DNA of 64,000 bases from Paraburkholderia rhynchosiae (GTDB lineage: Bacteria > Pseudomonadota > Gammaproteobacteria > Burkholderiales > Burkholderiaceae). How positions within the stretch are numbered: position 1 is the first letter of the stretch; each line of letters opens with the position of its first letter. Shown piece after piece: positions 35,049 to 44,288 of this stretch. The notes under the pieces were generated by a model, which did no database searches, had not been told where the DNA came from, and saw only the letters and a list, made by a program, of their open reading frames with translations. The position numbers and the translations under genes are program-made. The stretch is from positions 1-64,000 of the forward strand of contig NZ_PNXY01000008.1 in assembly GCF_002879865.1 (NCBI RefSeq), in the 5' to 3' direction.

Positions 35049-36024
35049 GCCGCCGCGCGGTTGCGTCGATCCGCCTGGTCGGCTCGCTGACGAAGATCCA
35101 GCCGCGATCTCGCTCGCGCGGATTCGCGCGGCTTTCCTGACTGCTTGCCGCCTCGATGTAGAGACGCCCAAGCCGGGCAACGTCAGCGTCGATAGCGAAG
35201 GCCACGGCATGAGCGCGGCGCAGTTCATCGCCAGCGCCGACGTCGCCGCCGATGCGCTTCTCGCGCCCGGTGCGCCGGTAGGCCAGCGCGTGTTCGATGC
35301 CGTCACGCGCACGCGCGCGGCGGTCGGCTGCAATACGAACCTCGGCATCCTGCTGCTCGTCGCGCCGCTCGCGGCGGCGCTCGAAGCAACCGCGTGCCCG
35401 CTTTCGGCCACCGATTGGTGTGCCGCGACCGGGCGCGTGCTCGCGCGGCTCGATCTCGACGACGCGCGCCTCGCCTACCGCGCGATCGCACTCGCCAATC
35501 CAGGCGGCCTCGGCGACGCGCCCGAGCAATCGGTCCACAACGCGCCGACAATCGGCCTGCGCGACGCGATGACGCTCGCCGCCGCGCGCGACAGCATCGC
35601 CCGCCAATATGCCGAAGGTTTCCGCGACATCTTCGAGACCGGGCTCGCAGCGTTTCGCGAAGTCCCCTCGGATCAGCCGCACGTCGCGACGCTCAACGTT
35701 TTTCTCGCTTTCCTCGGCGCCTGGCCCGACTCGCACATTGTGCGTAAGCACGGCGCGGCCGTGGCGCAGAGTGTCACGCTTGCGGCACGCGAACAGCACG
35801 CGCAATGGCGCCGCGCGCTCACGCAAGCGGACCCCGGCGCTGCGCGCGAGTCGCTCGATGCATGGGACGCCGAAATGAAGGCCGGCGCCATCAATCCCGG
35901 CACCAGCGCGGACCTGACGGTCGCCACGCTGTTCGTAGCGGGCTGCCTCGCACAGCCAGCCAGCGCGATCCGCGCGCCCTGCGGGGCGGGCGCGCCGCCC
36001 ACTGGCACGGATTCTGTTAGTTAG
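35032..36024 (+). CDS. CitG-like (triphosphoribosyl-dephospho-CoA synthase family) protein
   Basis: 330 residues; it overlaps the ligase gene by 17 bp. Family signatures are [43 protein letters not shown] and [21 protein letters not shown]. CitG and MdcB make the prosthetic group of citrate and malonate lyases, but no lyase genes are here. A CitG-like gene is a regular member of H4MPT clusters and is presumed to act in cofactor synthesis, perhaps on a ribosyl-phosphate group. Confidence 0.82.
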   Translation: MDDMAEPPRGCVDPPGRLADEDPAAISLARIRAAFLTACRLDVETPKPGNVSVDSEGHGMSAAQFIASADVAADALLAPGAPVGQRVFDAVTRTRAAVGCNTNLGILLLVAPLAAALEATACPLSATDWCAATGRVLARLDLDDARLAYRAIALANPGGLGDAPEQSVHNAPTIGLRDAMTLAAARDSIARQYAEGFRDIFETGLAAFREVPSDQPHVATLNVFLAFLGAWPDSHIVRKHGAAVAQSVTLAAREQHAQWRRALTQADPGAARESLDAWDAEMKAGAINPGTSADLTVATLFVAGCLAQPASAIRAPCGAGAPPTGTDSVS

Positions 36025-36127
36025 TCCCACCGTGCATCAACCCGCCGCCAGGCGATCACGGACGAGGACCGTCACAGGCGGCGTTCAGTTAGTCGGCAAG
36101 TCCCATTCCACTCATCGGAGGAACAGC

Positions 36128-36637
36128 ATGGCCAAGATCAACCGCGTCCTGATAGGAGAGTCGCTCGTCGGCGACGGCAACGAGGTCGCACACATCGACT
36201 TGCTGATCGGACCGCGAGGTTCCGCTGCGGAAACCGCATTCTGCAATGCGCTCACCAACAATAAGGACGGCTTCACATCGCTGCTCGCGGTCGTCGCACC
36301 GAACCTGCTCACCAAACCCAACACGATCCTTTTCAACAAGGTGACGATCAAGGGCGCAAAGCAGGCCGTGCAGATGTTCGGGCCTGCGCAGCATGCCGTC
36401 GCGCTCGCTGTCGCCGACAGCGTCGAGGACGGCACAATCCCGCAGGACGAGGCGGACGATCTGTTCCTGTGCGTCGGCGTCTTCATTCACTGGCAGGCGG
36501 AGGACGACAAGAAGATCCAGGAGTACAACTACAAGGCGACGCGCGAGGCGATTCAACGCGCGGTCAGGGGTGAGCCGACCGCCGCCGAGGTCGTTTCGAA
36601 GAAGAGCACCGTGGCGCACCCGTTCGCACCGAACTGA
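36128..36637 (+). CDS. fae: Formaldehyde-activating enzyme
   Basis: 169 residues from the ATG at 36128, preceded by GGAGGA. It is almost collinear with Methylobacterium Fae: [19 protein letters not shown] with the active-site histidine, [37 protein letters not shown] and [18 protein letters not shown]. It condenses formaldehyde with H4MPT to methylene-H4MPT in the cytoplasm and so is the entry to the pathway. The open frame upstream of 36128 is not conserved. Confidence 0.97.
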   Translation: MAKINRVLIGESLVGDGNEVAHIDLLIGPRGSAAETAFCNALTNNKDGFTSLLAVVAPNLLTKPNTILFNKVTIKGAKQAVQMFGPAQHAVALAVADSVEDGTIPQDEADDLFLCVGVFIHWQAEDDKKIQEYNYKATREAIQRAVRGEPTAAEVVSKKSTVAHPFAPN

Positions 36638-36722
36638 CGGCGCGCGGCCCGCGCGGCGGCGCAGCGTTTGCGCTGCCGGCGCGGGTCTTCGCATGGTGCA
36701 ATTGCTCTCATAGAGGCATCAG

Positions 36723-37130
36723 ATGACCCTACGATGTCGCACGCTCGCGGTCTGTGCCTGCATCGCGCTCGCCGTGCCGCTCGCCCGGGCGGACGACGAC
36801 GCGCCCAAGGCGCCGGCCCCGGCGGGAGGCTACAACTACCCGACCCAGGGACGCGTCGAATACGTGCTCTCCTGCATGGACGACAACGGACACGATTTCG
36901 CGAACGTCTATAAATGCTCGTGCGTGATCGACAAAATGGCGACCGCGCTGCCTTACGACGAGTTCGTCAATCAGTCGACCTTCGCCAAGTATGCGACGCT
37001 GGGCGGCGAAGGCGGCTCGGAGTTTCGCGTCGACCACGCGAAAGCGCAGACGAAGAAATTCCGTGCGTTGCAGACGAACGCCTACCGGAGCTGCGGACTC
37101 GGCAACGATAGAACGGCGGCGTCGAAGTAG
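36723..37130 (+). CDS. Small secreted cysteine-containing protein of unknown function
   Basis: 135 residues with a clear signal peptide (LAVCACIALAVPLARA/DDD). The mature part has four cysteines: Cys51, Cys65, Cys67 and Cys124 (SCMDDNG, YKCSCVIDKM, YRSCGLG). No haem CxxCH or EF-hand is present. It may form two disulfides. It lies 85 bp after fae in the H4MPT string, although the other enzymes there are cytoplasmic, so it more likely serves the periplasmic methanol dehydrogenase. I do not recognise the family. Confidence 0.7.
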   Translation: MTLRCRTLAVCACIALAVPLARADDDAPKAPAPAGGYNYPTQGRVEYVLSCMDDNGHDFANVYKCSCVIDKMATALPYDEFVNQSTFAKYATLGGEGGSEFRVDHAKAQTKKFRALQTNAYRSCGLGNDRTAASK

Positions 37131-37185
37131 CAGACGTCGCCGGGAAGCGGCGCGGGCACCGTTGTCAGTGCCGGCCGCCACCGTC

Positions 37186-37734
37186 TCAGTTCGGAATCAG
37201 CCCCTCGCCGAGCGACGCATAACCCGCCAGTCCGTTGACCGCCTTGCGCATATCGCTGCGTTGCCGCTCGATCTGTACGCCGACGGCCGCCACGTCGTCG
37301 AATTTGGCCGGCTTTGCCAGTGCGACGCGTACCCAGTGCGCGCCGAAGTCCGTAATCAGCAGGCGTGCCACCGCTTCGGCAAGCGCTTCGAGCAGACGCA
37401 CGCCGTGCGACTCCAGCAGCGCGTGCAGTGCGCTACGCACCGCCGCATAGTTGATCGTGTCCTCGATGCAATCGGTCGTGCATGCCCGAATCGCGGGTAC
37501 TCCGATTGCGAGATTCATCCGCACAGATTGCGGCACATGCAATTCGCTGCTGTCGATGCCTATAATCGTCTGACCTATAAAGTTCTCGATGAACACGATG
37601 TCCATGCGCCCGGGCAACGTCCCGGCCAATGGCGCTTCTGAGGGCGCACCCCAAGGCGCGCTCGGGCGAGGCGCCTCTGCATCGGCGCAGGCACCGGAGA
37701 AACTGGCGAGGCGAATGGTATCGATACGGTCCAT
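37186..37734 (-). CDS. folB: Dihydroneopterin aldolase-like protein (FolB)
   Basis: 182 residues from the ATG at 37734, which follows CGGAG. The conserved FolB part starts only at residue 44 (MDIVFIENFIGQTIIGI; an ATG at 37605 would give a 139-residue protein but has no ribosome site). Further blocks are NYAAVRSALHALLE, HGVRLLEALAEAVARLLI and VRVALAKPAKF. It probably cleaves dihydroneopterin, or epimerises it, to supply the pterin of H4MPT. It is the only minus-strand gene in the H4MPT string. The N-terminal extension is low-complexity and unexplained. Confidence 0.8.
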   Translation of the reverse strand: MDRIDTIRLASFSGACADAEAPRPSAPWGAPSEAPLAGTLPGRMDIVFIENFIGQTIIGIDSSELHVPQSVRMNLAIGVPAIRACTTDCIEDTINYAAVRSALHALLESHGVRLLEALAEAVARLLITDFGAHWVRVALAKPAKFDDVAAVGVQIERQRSDMRKAVNGLAGYASLGEGLIPN

Positions 37735-38185
37735 GGTGTACTCCGCCGCGTAGCGGCAAATAGTGAGCAGGCGCAACTCGGGTAAACATAAAGCAGTACA
37801 GGATGACTCGGGCGCGAAGCACTGTGCGCCGCGGCTGCAACACGCCCAGCATGGCCGGCCAATGAAAAACAGGCGTACAGACGGGCAAACGACCCTGAAA
37901 CCGCATCGGCAGAAGAAAAGCAAAAAACGGGCACACCCTGTACTATTGATGCGACTTCTTATTGAACGGCAGCGACATCGGGCGTAGAGTTTTAAGCCAA
38001 CGCCTGACAGTAGACAGAAATAGGCAGGCGGATCACTCAATGCGCATACGGACCCAGAAGCCGGGCGCCAGGGGAAGACATTATCGATAAAGCGGCACTC
38101 ATGACGCGCATGGCGAAGCAAAGCGATTGCAATACAGCGCAACGCAACGCCCGGCGCGAGAATTGCCGCAACGGAGACAAACCCC

Positions 38186-40273
38186 ATGTCGTTGCTCGCT
38201 GACAGCTCCATGCACGTCCGTGAAATTCTGAACGTCGTCAATCATCAATTGGCGACGCGTCCGACGAGCGAGCCAGTCGCTCAATCGTGGGCGCGCTGCG
38301 TGAACGAATTCCAGCTCGACCCTTCCCGCTTCGTTACGCCGCCTATCCTGACGGAGTACGAACTAAGCTCGCGGCGCGAGGCCATGGGTGATCTGATCGC
38401 ATGTTCGAAGCTGGAAATGACCACGCTGTATCAGCAGTTGGCCGACCCTGAACTCGCGGTGGTGCTGGTTGACTCGGGCGGCGTGATCGTCCATCAGGTT
38501 TCGTCGGTGCCTTTTGCGGAAGCGGTCGCCTCCGACGGTTTCCGCGTCGGCGCCCTGTGGAGCGAGCGCGAAGCCGGCACCAACGGAATGGGCACCTGTC
38601 TGGCCGAGCGCGACTGCATCGCCGTGTGTCAGCACGAGCATTTCTATCCGCGCTATACATCGCTCACCTGCTCCGCCGCGCCGATCTTCGACGACTGCGG
38701 CGAGATCGCCGGCGTGCTCGATGTGACGAGCCGCTCGAAGCTGCTGCAACAACACTCGCTGGTGCTCGTCGGCATGTCGCGGCAGATGATCGAGAACCGT
38801 CTGCTCGATGCGCGCTACCGGCACGCGAACATGATCCACTTTCACAGCCGCCCGGAATTCGTCGGCACGCTGCATGGCGGCAAGCTCGCGGTGGGCGACG
38901 ACAGCACGGTGCTCGCCGCGAACCGCAGTGCGCTCTTCCAGCTTGGCTTCCGCTCGCTGAGCGAGTTGCGCGGGCGGCGCATCGAGGAAGCGTTCAACGC
39001 GTCGCTCGAAGACATGATCGCGCGCAGCATTCGCGGCTCGTTTCATCCGGTCACCGTGTACAGCGCGAACGCGACCAACCGCTTCTTCCTCGTCGCGCAG
39101 ACGGCGCAAAACAGCGCGGGACGCGGCACGCGGGTCGCGGTGACGGCGCCCGTCCCTCGCGCCAGCACGCCCGAAAAGCGGCCGCCGCCGGCACGGCTCG
39201 ACGAGATCGCGCACCTGGAGTTCGGCGACCCGCGCATGGCTTCGCAGATCCAGCTCGGCGCTCGGGTGGTTCAGCGCAAGATTCCGATCATCCTCCGAGG
39301 ACAAACGGGAACCGGCAAGGAAGTCTTCGCGCAGGCGCTGCACAGCATCAGCCCGCATTCGTCGGGGCCGTTCGTGCCGGTCAATTGCGCGTCGCTGCCG
39401 GAGAACCTGATCGAAAGCGAACTGTTCGGCTATCGTGCCGGCGCGTTCACCGGCGCACAGCGCGAAGGACGGCGCGGCAAAATCGTGCAGGCCAACGGCG
39501 GCACGCTGTTTCTCGATGAAATCGGCGACATGCCGCTCGCGTTGCAGGCGCGGCTTTTGCGCGTGATCGAGGAACACGAGGTGACGCCGCTCGGCGCGGA
39601 AACGACCGTCAAGGTCAATTTCCAGTTGATCAGCGCGAGCCACCGCAACCTGCTCGAACTCGTGCACAGCGGGCAGTTCCGCGAGGATCTGTACTACCGG
39701 CTCAAGGGCGTCGAACTGAATCTGCCGTCGCTGGCCGATCGGGTCGACAAGCTTCCGCTGATTCATCATCTGCTCGAGGCCGAAACCGATAACGATCCGC
39801 CTGAGCTGACAAAGGAAGCGCAGCAGGCGTTGCTGAGCTATGCATGGCCGGGCAATATCCGTCAATTGCGGCACGTATTGCAGATGGCCATTGCGCTATG
39901 CGACGGACAGCCGATCCGCTGCGAGGACCTGCCTGTCGAAATCACTCAGCGCATGCCCGAAATCGCAATGCCGGCCGCGTCGCAAGCAGTGGCGCAATCG
40001 GCGACGCAACCGGCCCCGCATCCGGACGACGACGCCGATCTTTCCGCGCTCAACGCGATCCAGTTGAACGAACGCGAGACCGTTCTCGGGCTGCTCGACG
40101 AGAACCGCTGGAACGTCAGCAATGTGGCGAAGGCGCTCGGCATCAGCCGCAATACGCTGTACCGGAAGATGCGCCGGCTGCATATCCGACTGTCGCATGA
40201 CGGCTCGGTGGTCGATGAATCCTCGCCGGATGAATCGGCGGCAGAAGAATCGCCGCACGCCGATAGCGCATGA
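38186..40273 (+). CDS. Sigma-54-dependent transcriptional activator (AcoR-like, GAF-AAA+-Fis)
   Basis: 695 residues. The N-terminal sensory part is GAF-like (about 75-205). The AAA+ domain has Walker A GQTGTGKE (372-379), the sigma-54-contacting GAFTGA loop (419-424) and Walker B GGTLFLDE (438-445). A Fis-type helix-turn-helix ends the protein (RWNVSNVAKALGISRNTLYRKM). The domain order matches AcoR-type regulators that sense alcohols, acetoin or aldehydes. Its stop overlaps the dmrB start. Two sigma-54 promoters in the window, before the H4MPT genes and pqqA, are natural targets. The 451-bp region upstream (37735-38185) shows no gene and no clear promoter. Confidence 0.92.
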   Translation: MSLLADSSMHVREILNVVNHQLATRPTSEPVAQSWARCVNEFQLDPSRFVTPPILTEYELSSRREAMGDLIACSKLEMTTLYQQLADPELAVVLVDSGGVIVHQVSSVPFAEAVASDGFRVGALWSEREAGTNGMGTCLAERDCIAVCQHEHFYPRYTSLTCSAAPIFDDCGEIAGVLDVTSRSKLLQQHSLVLVGMSRQMIENRLLDARYRHANMIHFHSRPEFVGTLHGGKLAVGDDSTVLAANRSALFQLGFRSLSELRGRRIEEAFNASLEDMIARSIRGSFHPVTVYSANATNRFFLVAQTAQNSAGRGTRVAVTAPVPRASTPEKRPPPARLDEIAHLEFGDPRMASQIQLGARVVQRKIPIILRGQTGTGKEVFAQALHSISPHSSGPFVPVNCASLPENLIESELFGYRAGAFTGAQREGRRGKIVQANGGTLFLDEIGDMPLALQARLLRVIEEHEVTPLGAETTVKVNFQLISASHRNLLELVHSGQFREDLYYRLKGVELNLPSLADRVDKLPLIHHLLEAETDNDPPELTKEAQQALLSYAWPGNIRQLRHVLQMAIALCDGQPIRCEDLPVEITQRMPEIAMPAASQAVAQSATQPAPHPDDDADLSALNAIQLNERETVLGLLDENRWNVSNVAKALGISRNTLYRKMRRLHIRLSHDGSVVDESSPDESAAEESPHADSA

Positions 40274-40848
40274 CCCAGGCGCCCGCTCGCAATCTCGCGG
40301 ACTTCAAGCCCGATGCGCGCTTCGCGTGGTGCGTGACCGGCTCGGGCCATCTGCTCGAAGAGTCGATCGAGCTCGCGCTGGCGTTGCCGCGCACGGACCT
40401 CTTTCTCTCCGCCGCTGCCGAGGAAGTGTTGCCGCTCTATGGCTGGGCGTTGCCCAGGCTGCGCGAGCGCTTCAATGTCTTTCGCGACAAGAGCGCGAGC
40501 GGCGTGCCGGTAGGCATGCTCTACCACGGCATGTACCACACCGTCGTCATCGCGCCGGCCACCAGCAACACGGTGGCCAAATGCGCGTTCGGCATCTCCG
40601 ATACGCTGCCGACCAACATGTACGCGCAGGCCGGCAAGCAGTGCATTCCGGGCATTGTCTTTGCATGCGACACGGAACCGACCGTGGTCACGCAAAGCCC
40701 GAACGAATGGGTCGAACTGCGTCCGCGGGCGATCGAACTCGACAATGTGGAGCGCCTGTCGCGCTTCGAGTACACGACGGTCGTGCGCTCACTGGATGAA
40801 CTGAAGACGGCGCTCGATCGACGCGTGGCGACTCTTGATCTTGCATGA
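40270..40848 (+). CDS. dmrB: Dihydromethanopterin reductase, DmrB-type flavoprotein
   Basis: 192 residues; ATG overlaps the activator's stop. It is a flavoprotein of the UbiX/archaeoflavoprotein fold: FAWCVTGSGHLLEESIELAL, then VVIAPATSNTVAKCAFGISDTLPTNM in family style, and CIPGIVFACDT. DmrB from Burkholderia xenovorans has been shown to reduce dihydromethanopterin to H4MPT, the last synthesis step. Being coupled to a transcriptional activator is unusual. Confidence 0.85.
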   Translation: MTQAPARNLADFKPDARFAWCVTGSGHLLEESIELALALPRTDLFLSAAAEEVLPLYGWALPRLRERFNVFRDKSASGVPVGMLYHGMYHTVVIAPATSNTVAKCAFGISDTLPTNMYAQAGKQCIPGIVFACDTEPTVVTQSPNEWVELRPRAIELDNVERLSRFEYTTVVRSLDELKTALDRRVATLDLA

Positions 40849-40861
40849 ACGGCCCTTATGC

Positions 40862-40994
40862 TCGCTACGGTTGCTGCCCCCAAGGAGCACGCTTGGGGCG
40901 GCCCGGCGCGTACTTATGAAACAGCCCCCACGCTCCCTGCGGTCGCTGCCCCCCGAGGAGGCGTCAGCACGCTTGGGGCGGCCCGGCGCGTACT
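40862..40994. repeat. Two direct copies of a Burkholderiales-type intergenic repeat
   Basis: Copy 1 is 40862-40914 and copy 2 is 40930-40994. They share GCTGCCCCC...GAGG and end in the identical CACGCTTGGGGCGGCCCGGC and GCGTACT. Each copy can fold through GCCCCCAAG/CTTGGGGC-type pairing. GC-rich dispersed elements of this kind are common between genes in Burkholderiales. They fill the gap between dmrB and the DHPS-like gene. Confidence 0.75.
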
Positions 40995-40997
40995 GAC

Positions 40998-42380
40998 ATG
41001 GACCACATCATCTTCCTGACTGGCCGGCTCGCCGAAAAGAGCCTGATCCGTGTGCTGGAGAGCATGGCGCCGGCGCCGTTCAGTTGGGAGATCCGCGAAA
41101 TCGGCCTGCAGGTCGCCGCGCTGATGACCGCCGACATGATCCGCCGCCGCGTGCCCGCTCCGCTCGGGGCACAGCGCGTGATCGTGCCGGGGCGTTGCCG
41201 GGGCGATCTGGCGGCGTTGACTGAGCATTTCGGCGTGCCGTTCGAACGCGGCCCGGAAGAGGTGAAGGACTTGCCGCAATTCTTTGGCCACGAGGCGCAG
41301 CCGTTCGATCTGTCGCATTACGAGACGGAGATTTTCGCTGAGATCGTCGATGCGCCGCGGCTCAATCTCGACGGCATCGCCGCGCGTGCGCGCGAATATG
41401 CAGCGCAGGGCGCGGATGTGATCGACATCGGCTGTCTGCCGGAAACGCCGTTTCCGCATCTCGAGGATGCGGTACGGCGGCTCAAGTCCGAAGGTTATCG
41501 CGTCAGTGTCGATTCGATGCAAACCGACGAACTGCTGCGCGGCGGCCGGGCGGGTGCGGACTATCTGATGAGCCTGAACCTCGATACGCTATGGGTCGCC
41601 GACGAGGTGCCGTCCACGCCGATCCTCGTTGCACGCGACCCGCGCGACCCCGCTTCGCTCGACACGGCCATCGAACAGTTCGCCGCGCGCGGCCGCGCGT
41701 TTCTCGCCGACCCGATTCTCGATCCGATTCCGTTCGGTCTCGCGACGTCCATCGCGCGTTATGTGAGGCTGCGCGAGCGCTATCCGGACGTGGCCATCAT
41801 GATGGGCATCGGCAACGTCACTGAACTGACCGAAGCGGACACGAGCGGCATCAACGCGGTGTTGCTCGGCATGGCGGCGGAGCTTCGCGTGAGCGCGGTG
41901 CTCACCACCTCCGTGAGCCTGCACGCGCGGCGCGCCGTGCGCGAAGCGGATGTCGCGCGCCGCGTGATGCACGCCGCCCGCGAGGCGCAGGTATTGCCCA
42001 AGGGCATCAACGGCGATCTCGCGACCGTCCATGCCAAGCGCCCGTTTCCCTATAGTGCCGCTGAAATCGACGAATTCGCCCACGACGTGCGCGATCCCAA
42101 CTTTCGGGTACAGGTCAGCAGCGACGGCATTCATGTCTACAACCGCGACGGCCATCTGCGCGCCGGCGATCCATTCGAGCTTTATCCGCAGCTTCATCTC
42201 GAAGCCGACGGCGGCCACGCGTTCTATATGGGCGTGCAACTCGCTCGCGCGGAAATCGCGTGGCGGCTCGGCAAACGCTTCGACCAGGACCAGCCGCTCG
42301 ACTGGGGTTGCGCGACCGACCGTCCCGAACAGGATCTGTCCGCGTGGTGCGCGCCCGGTGAGACGATGAAGAAACGTTGA
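40998..42380 (+). CDS. Dihydropteroate-synthase-like protein of the H4MPT cluster
   Basis: 460 residues. The central TIM barrel resembles DHPS (AREYAAQGADVIDIGCLPETP, YRVSVDSMQTDELLRGGRAGADYLMSLN, VAIMMGIGNVTELTEADTSGINAVLLGMAAEL in pieces). N- and C-terminal extensions are absent from true FolP; the C-terminus has NFRVQVSSDGIHVYNRDGH. Homologues occur in H4MPT clusters and methanogens and are thought to act in methanopterin synthesis, but the reaction is not settled. It is last gene of the plus-strand string, convergent with rpe 22 bp away. Confidence 0.82.
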   Translation: MDHIIFLTGRLAEKSLIRVLESMAPAPFSWEIREIGLQVAALMTADMIRRRVPAPLGAQRVIVPGRCRGDLAALTEHFGVPFERGPEEVKDLPQFFGHEAQPFDLSHYETEIFAEIVDAPRLNLDGIAARAREYAAQGADVIDIGCLPETPFPHLEDAVRRLKSEGYRVSVDSMQTDELLRGGRAGADYLMSLNLDTLWVADEVPSTPILVARDPRDPASLDTAIEQFAARGRAFLADPILDPIPFGLATSIARYVRLRERYPDVAIMMGIGNVTELTEADTSGINAVLLGMAAELRVSAVLTTSVSLHARRAVREADVARRVMHAAREAQVLPKGINGDLATVHAKRPFPYSAAEIDEFAHDVRDPNFRVQVSSDGIHVYNRDGHLRAGDPFELYPQLHLEADGGHAFYMGVQLARAEIAWRLGKRFDQDQPLDWGCATDRPEQDLSAWCAPGETMKKR

Positions 42381-42402
42381 GCGCGCACGCAGTTCGGTTC
42401 GC

Positions 42403-43134
42403 TTAGCGTGCCGCGGCGAGAGCCGCTTCGCTCTCTTCGTTGGCTTCGTCGGTTTCGCTCACCGCTGTGAGTTCGCCGCGCATCTCGCCGATGGCCTGCG
42501 CATAGTCGTCGGCGCCGAACACCGCCGAGCCCGCCACGAACACATCCGCGCCCGCCGCCGCGATCCGCGCGATGTTCGACGCCTTCACGCCGCCGTCCAC
42601 TTCGATCAGCAACTGCCGTCCCGTGCGCTGCATGGTTGCATCGACGCGTTCGCGCAACACGCGCAACTTCTCCAGCGTCTCGGGAATGAACGCCTGCCCG
42701 CCGAAACCCGGATTCACCGACATCACCAGCACCACGTCGAGCCGCTCGATTACATGATCGAGCACCGCGAGCGGCGTGGCCGGATTGAGTGCGAGTCCGG
42801 CGCGCGCGCCATGCGTCTTGATGAGTTCGATGGTGCGGTGCACATGCAGCGACGCCTCCGGATGAAAGCTGATCGTATTCGCGCCCGCCTCGGCAAAGCT
42901 GACGACGAGCGGATCGACGGGCATGGTCATCAGATGCACGTCGATAGGCACCGCCGTATGCGGCCGGATTGCCGAGCAGATCAGCGGCCCGACCGTGAGA
43001 TTCGGCACGTAATGGTTGTCCATCACGTCCAGATGAATCCAGTCCGCGCCGGCTGCTGTGACGTCGCGAATCTCGTCGGCAAGGCGCGCAAAATCCGCCG
43101 ACAGCAACGACGGGGCAATCAGAAAATCACGCAT
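42403..43134 (-). CDS. rpe: Ribulose-phosphate 3-epimerase
   Basis: 243 residues. AAGGAG lies six bases before the ATG at 43134, so this start is preferred to the ATG at 43140. Family blocks: IAPSLLSADFARL, WIHLDVMDNHYVPNLTVGP, DVHLMTMPVDPLV, VLVMSVNPGFGGQAFIPETLEKL and IEVDGGVKASNI. It interconverts ribulose and xylulose 5-phosphates, recycling pentoses in the Calvin cycle (CbbE role). It is the last gene of the cbb operon. The C-terminal tail after residue 225 is Glu/Ala-rich. Confidence 0.95.
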   Translation of the reverse strand: MRDFLIAPSLLSADFARLADEIRDVTAAGADWIHLDVMDNHYVPNLTVGPLICSAIRPHTAVPIDVHLMTMPVDPLVVSFAEAGANTISFHPEASLHVHRTIELIKTHGARAGLALNPATPLAVLDHVIERLDVVLVMSVNPGFGGQAFIPETLEKLRVLRERVDATMQRTGRQLLIEVDGGVKASNIARIAAAGADVFVAGSAVFGADDYAQAIGEMRGELTAVSETDEANEESEAALAAAR

Positions 43135-43150
43135 GGCCATCTCCTTGCAA

Positions 43151-44188
43151 TCAGTGATAGCGGTGTGCCATCGCCTCGAGCGGCAATGGCTTGATGCGCG
43201 GCGCCTGCCCCGCGCAGCCGAATGCCTCGAAGCGCTCGACGCAGACGGCGCGCGCGGCCGCCGTCGCCGCCTTCAACGCGGCGCGCGGATCGAACTCGGC
43301 GCGCGCATTCGCCATCGACTTGCGCATTGCGCCGCTCATCGCGAGCCGGATGTCGGTGTCGATATTGACCTTGCGCACACCGTGCGCAATGCCGCGCTGA
43401 ATTTCGGCGACGGGCACGCCATACGTGGTGGGAATGTCGCCGCCGTATTCGCGGATTATCGCGAGCCATTCCTGCGGCACCGACGACGACCCATGCATCA
43501 CGAGGTGCGTGTTCGGAATCCGCTCATGAATCTCGACGATCCGGTCGATCGCGAGAATATCGCCGGTCGGTTGGCGGCTGAATTTATACGCGCCATGCGA
43601 CGTGCCGATCGCAATCGCCAACGCGTCGACGCCGGTTGACTCCACGAAAATCTGCGCTTCGTGCGGATCGGTCAGGAGATCGTCGCGCGTCAGTTGCCCC
43701 TGGGCGCCGACGCCGTCCTCCTCGCCGGCCGTGCCGGTTTCGAGCGAACCGAGACAACCGAGTTCGCCTTCGACGGATACACCCACCGCATGCGCCGCGT
43801 CCACCACTCTTCGGCTCACGTCGACGTTGTAGTCATAGGTCGCGGGCGTTTTCTGATCGGGCAGCAACGAGCCGTCCATCATCACCGATGTGAAGCCCGA
43901 ACGGATAGCCTGCTGACAGACCGCCGGACTCGCGCCGTGATCCTGATGCAGCACGAGCGGAATGTCCGGATGCGCTTCGAGGGCCGCGAGCACCAGATGG
44001 CGCAGGTACGGTTCGCCCGCATACTTGCGCGCGCCCGCCGACGCCTGCAGGATCACCGGACTCGCGGTCTCTTCCGCGGCTTGCATGATCGCGTGGATCT
44101 GCTCCATGTTGTTGACGTTGAACGCGGGCACGCCGTAACCGTGCTCGGCCGCATGGTCCAATAGTTGACGCAGTGCTATGAAGGCCAT
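43151..44188 (-). CDS. cbbA: Class II fructose-1,6-bisphosphate aldolase
   Basis: 345 residues of the zinc-dependent class II type. [38 protein letters not shown] with the zinc-ligand and catalytic residues, [26 protein letters not shown] and [14 protein letters not shown] are present. In the Calvin cycle it makes fructose- and sedoheptulose bisphosphates. It has GGAG eight bases before the ATG and lies 16 bp ahead of rpe. Confidence 0.96.
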   Translation of the reverse strand: MAFIALRQLLDHAAEHGYGVPAFNVNNMEQIHAIMQAAEETASPVILQASAGARKYAGEPYLRHLVLAALEAHPDIPLVLHQDHGASPAVCQQAIRSGFTSVMMDGSLLPDQKTPATYDYNVDVSRRVVDAAHAVGVSVEGELGCLGSLETGTAGEEDGVGAQGQLTRDDLLTDPHEAQIFVESTGVDALAIAIGTSHGAYKFSRQPTGDILAIDRIVEIHERIPNTHLVMHGSSSVPQEWLAIIREYGGDIPTTYGVPVAEIQRGIAHGVRKVNIDTDIRLAMSGAMRKSMANARAEFDPRAALKAATAAARAVCVERFEAFGCAGQAPRIKPLPLEAMAHRYH

Positions 44189-44288
44189 TGCAAACTCCTC
44201 GAAGGTAATTCGAATCTCGTTGTGCCGTTTCCCGTTGTGCCGCTTCCTTAGTGCGGCTCCCGCGGTGCCGCTTCGTTTTGGCAGGAGA

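Noticed and set aside
36723..37130. Lanmodulin-like lanthanide-binding protein
   Set aside because: It has no EF-hand loops (no DxDxDG-type pattern), so the comparison fails despite its location near C1 genes.
37186..38241. FolB with a very long N-terminus starting at 38241
   Set aside because: The part upstream of 37734 is Cys/Arg-rich and unlike any family, and a good ribosome site precedes the ATG at 37734.
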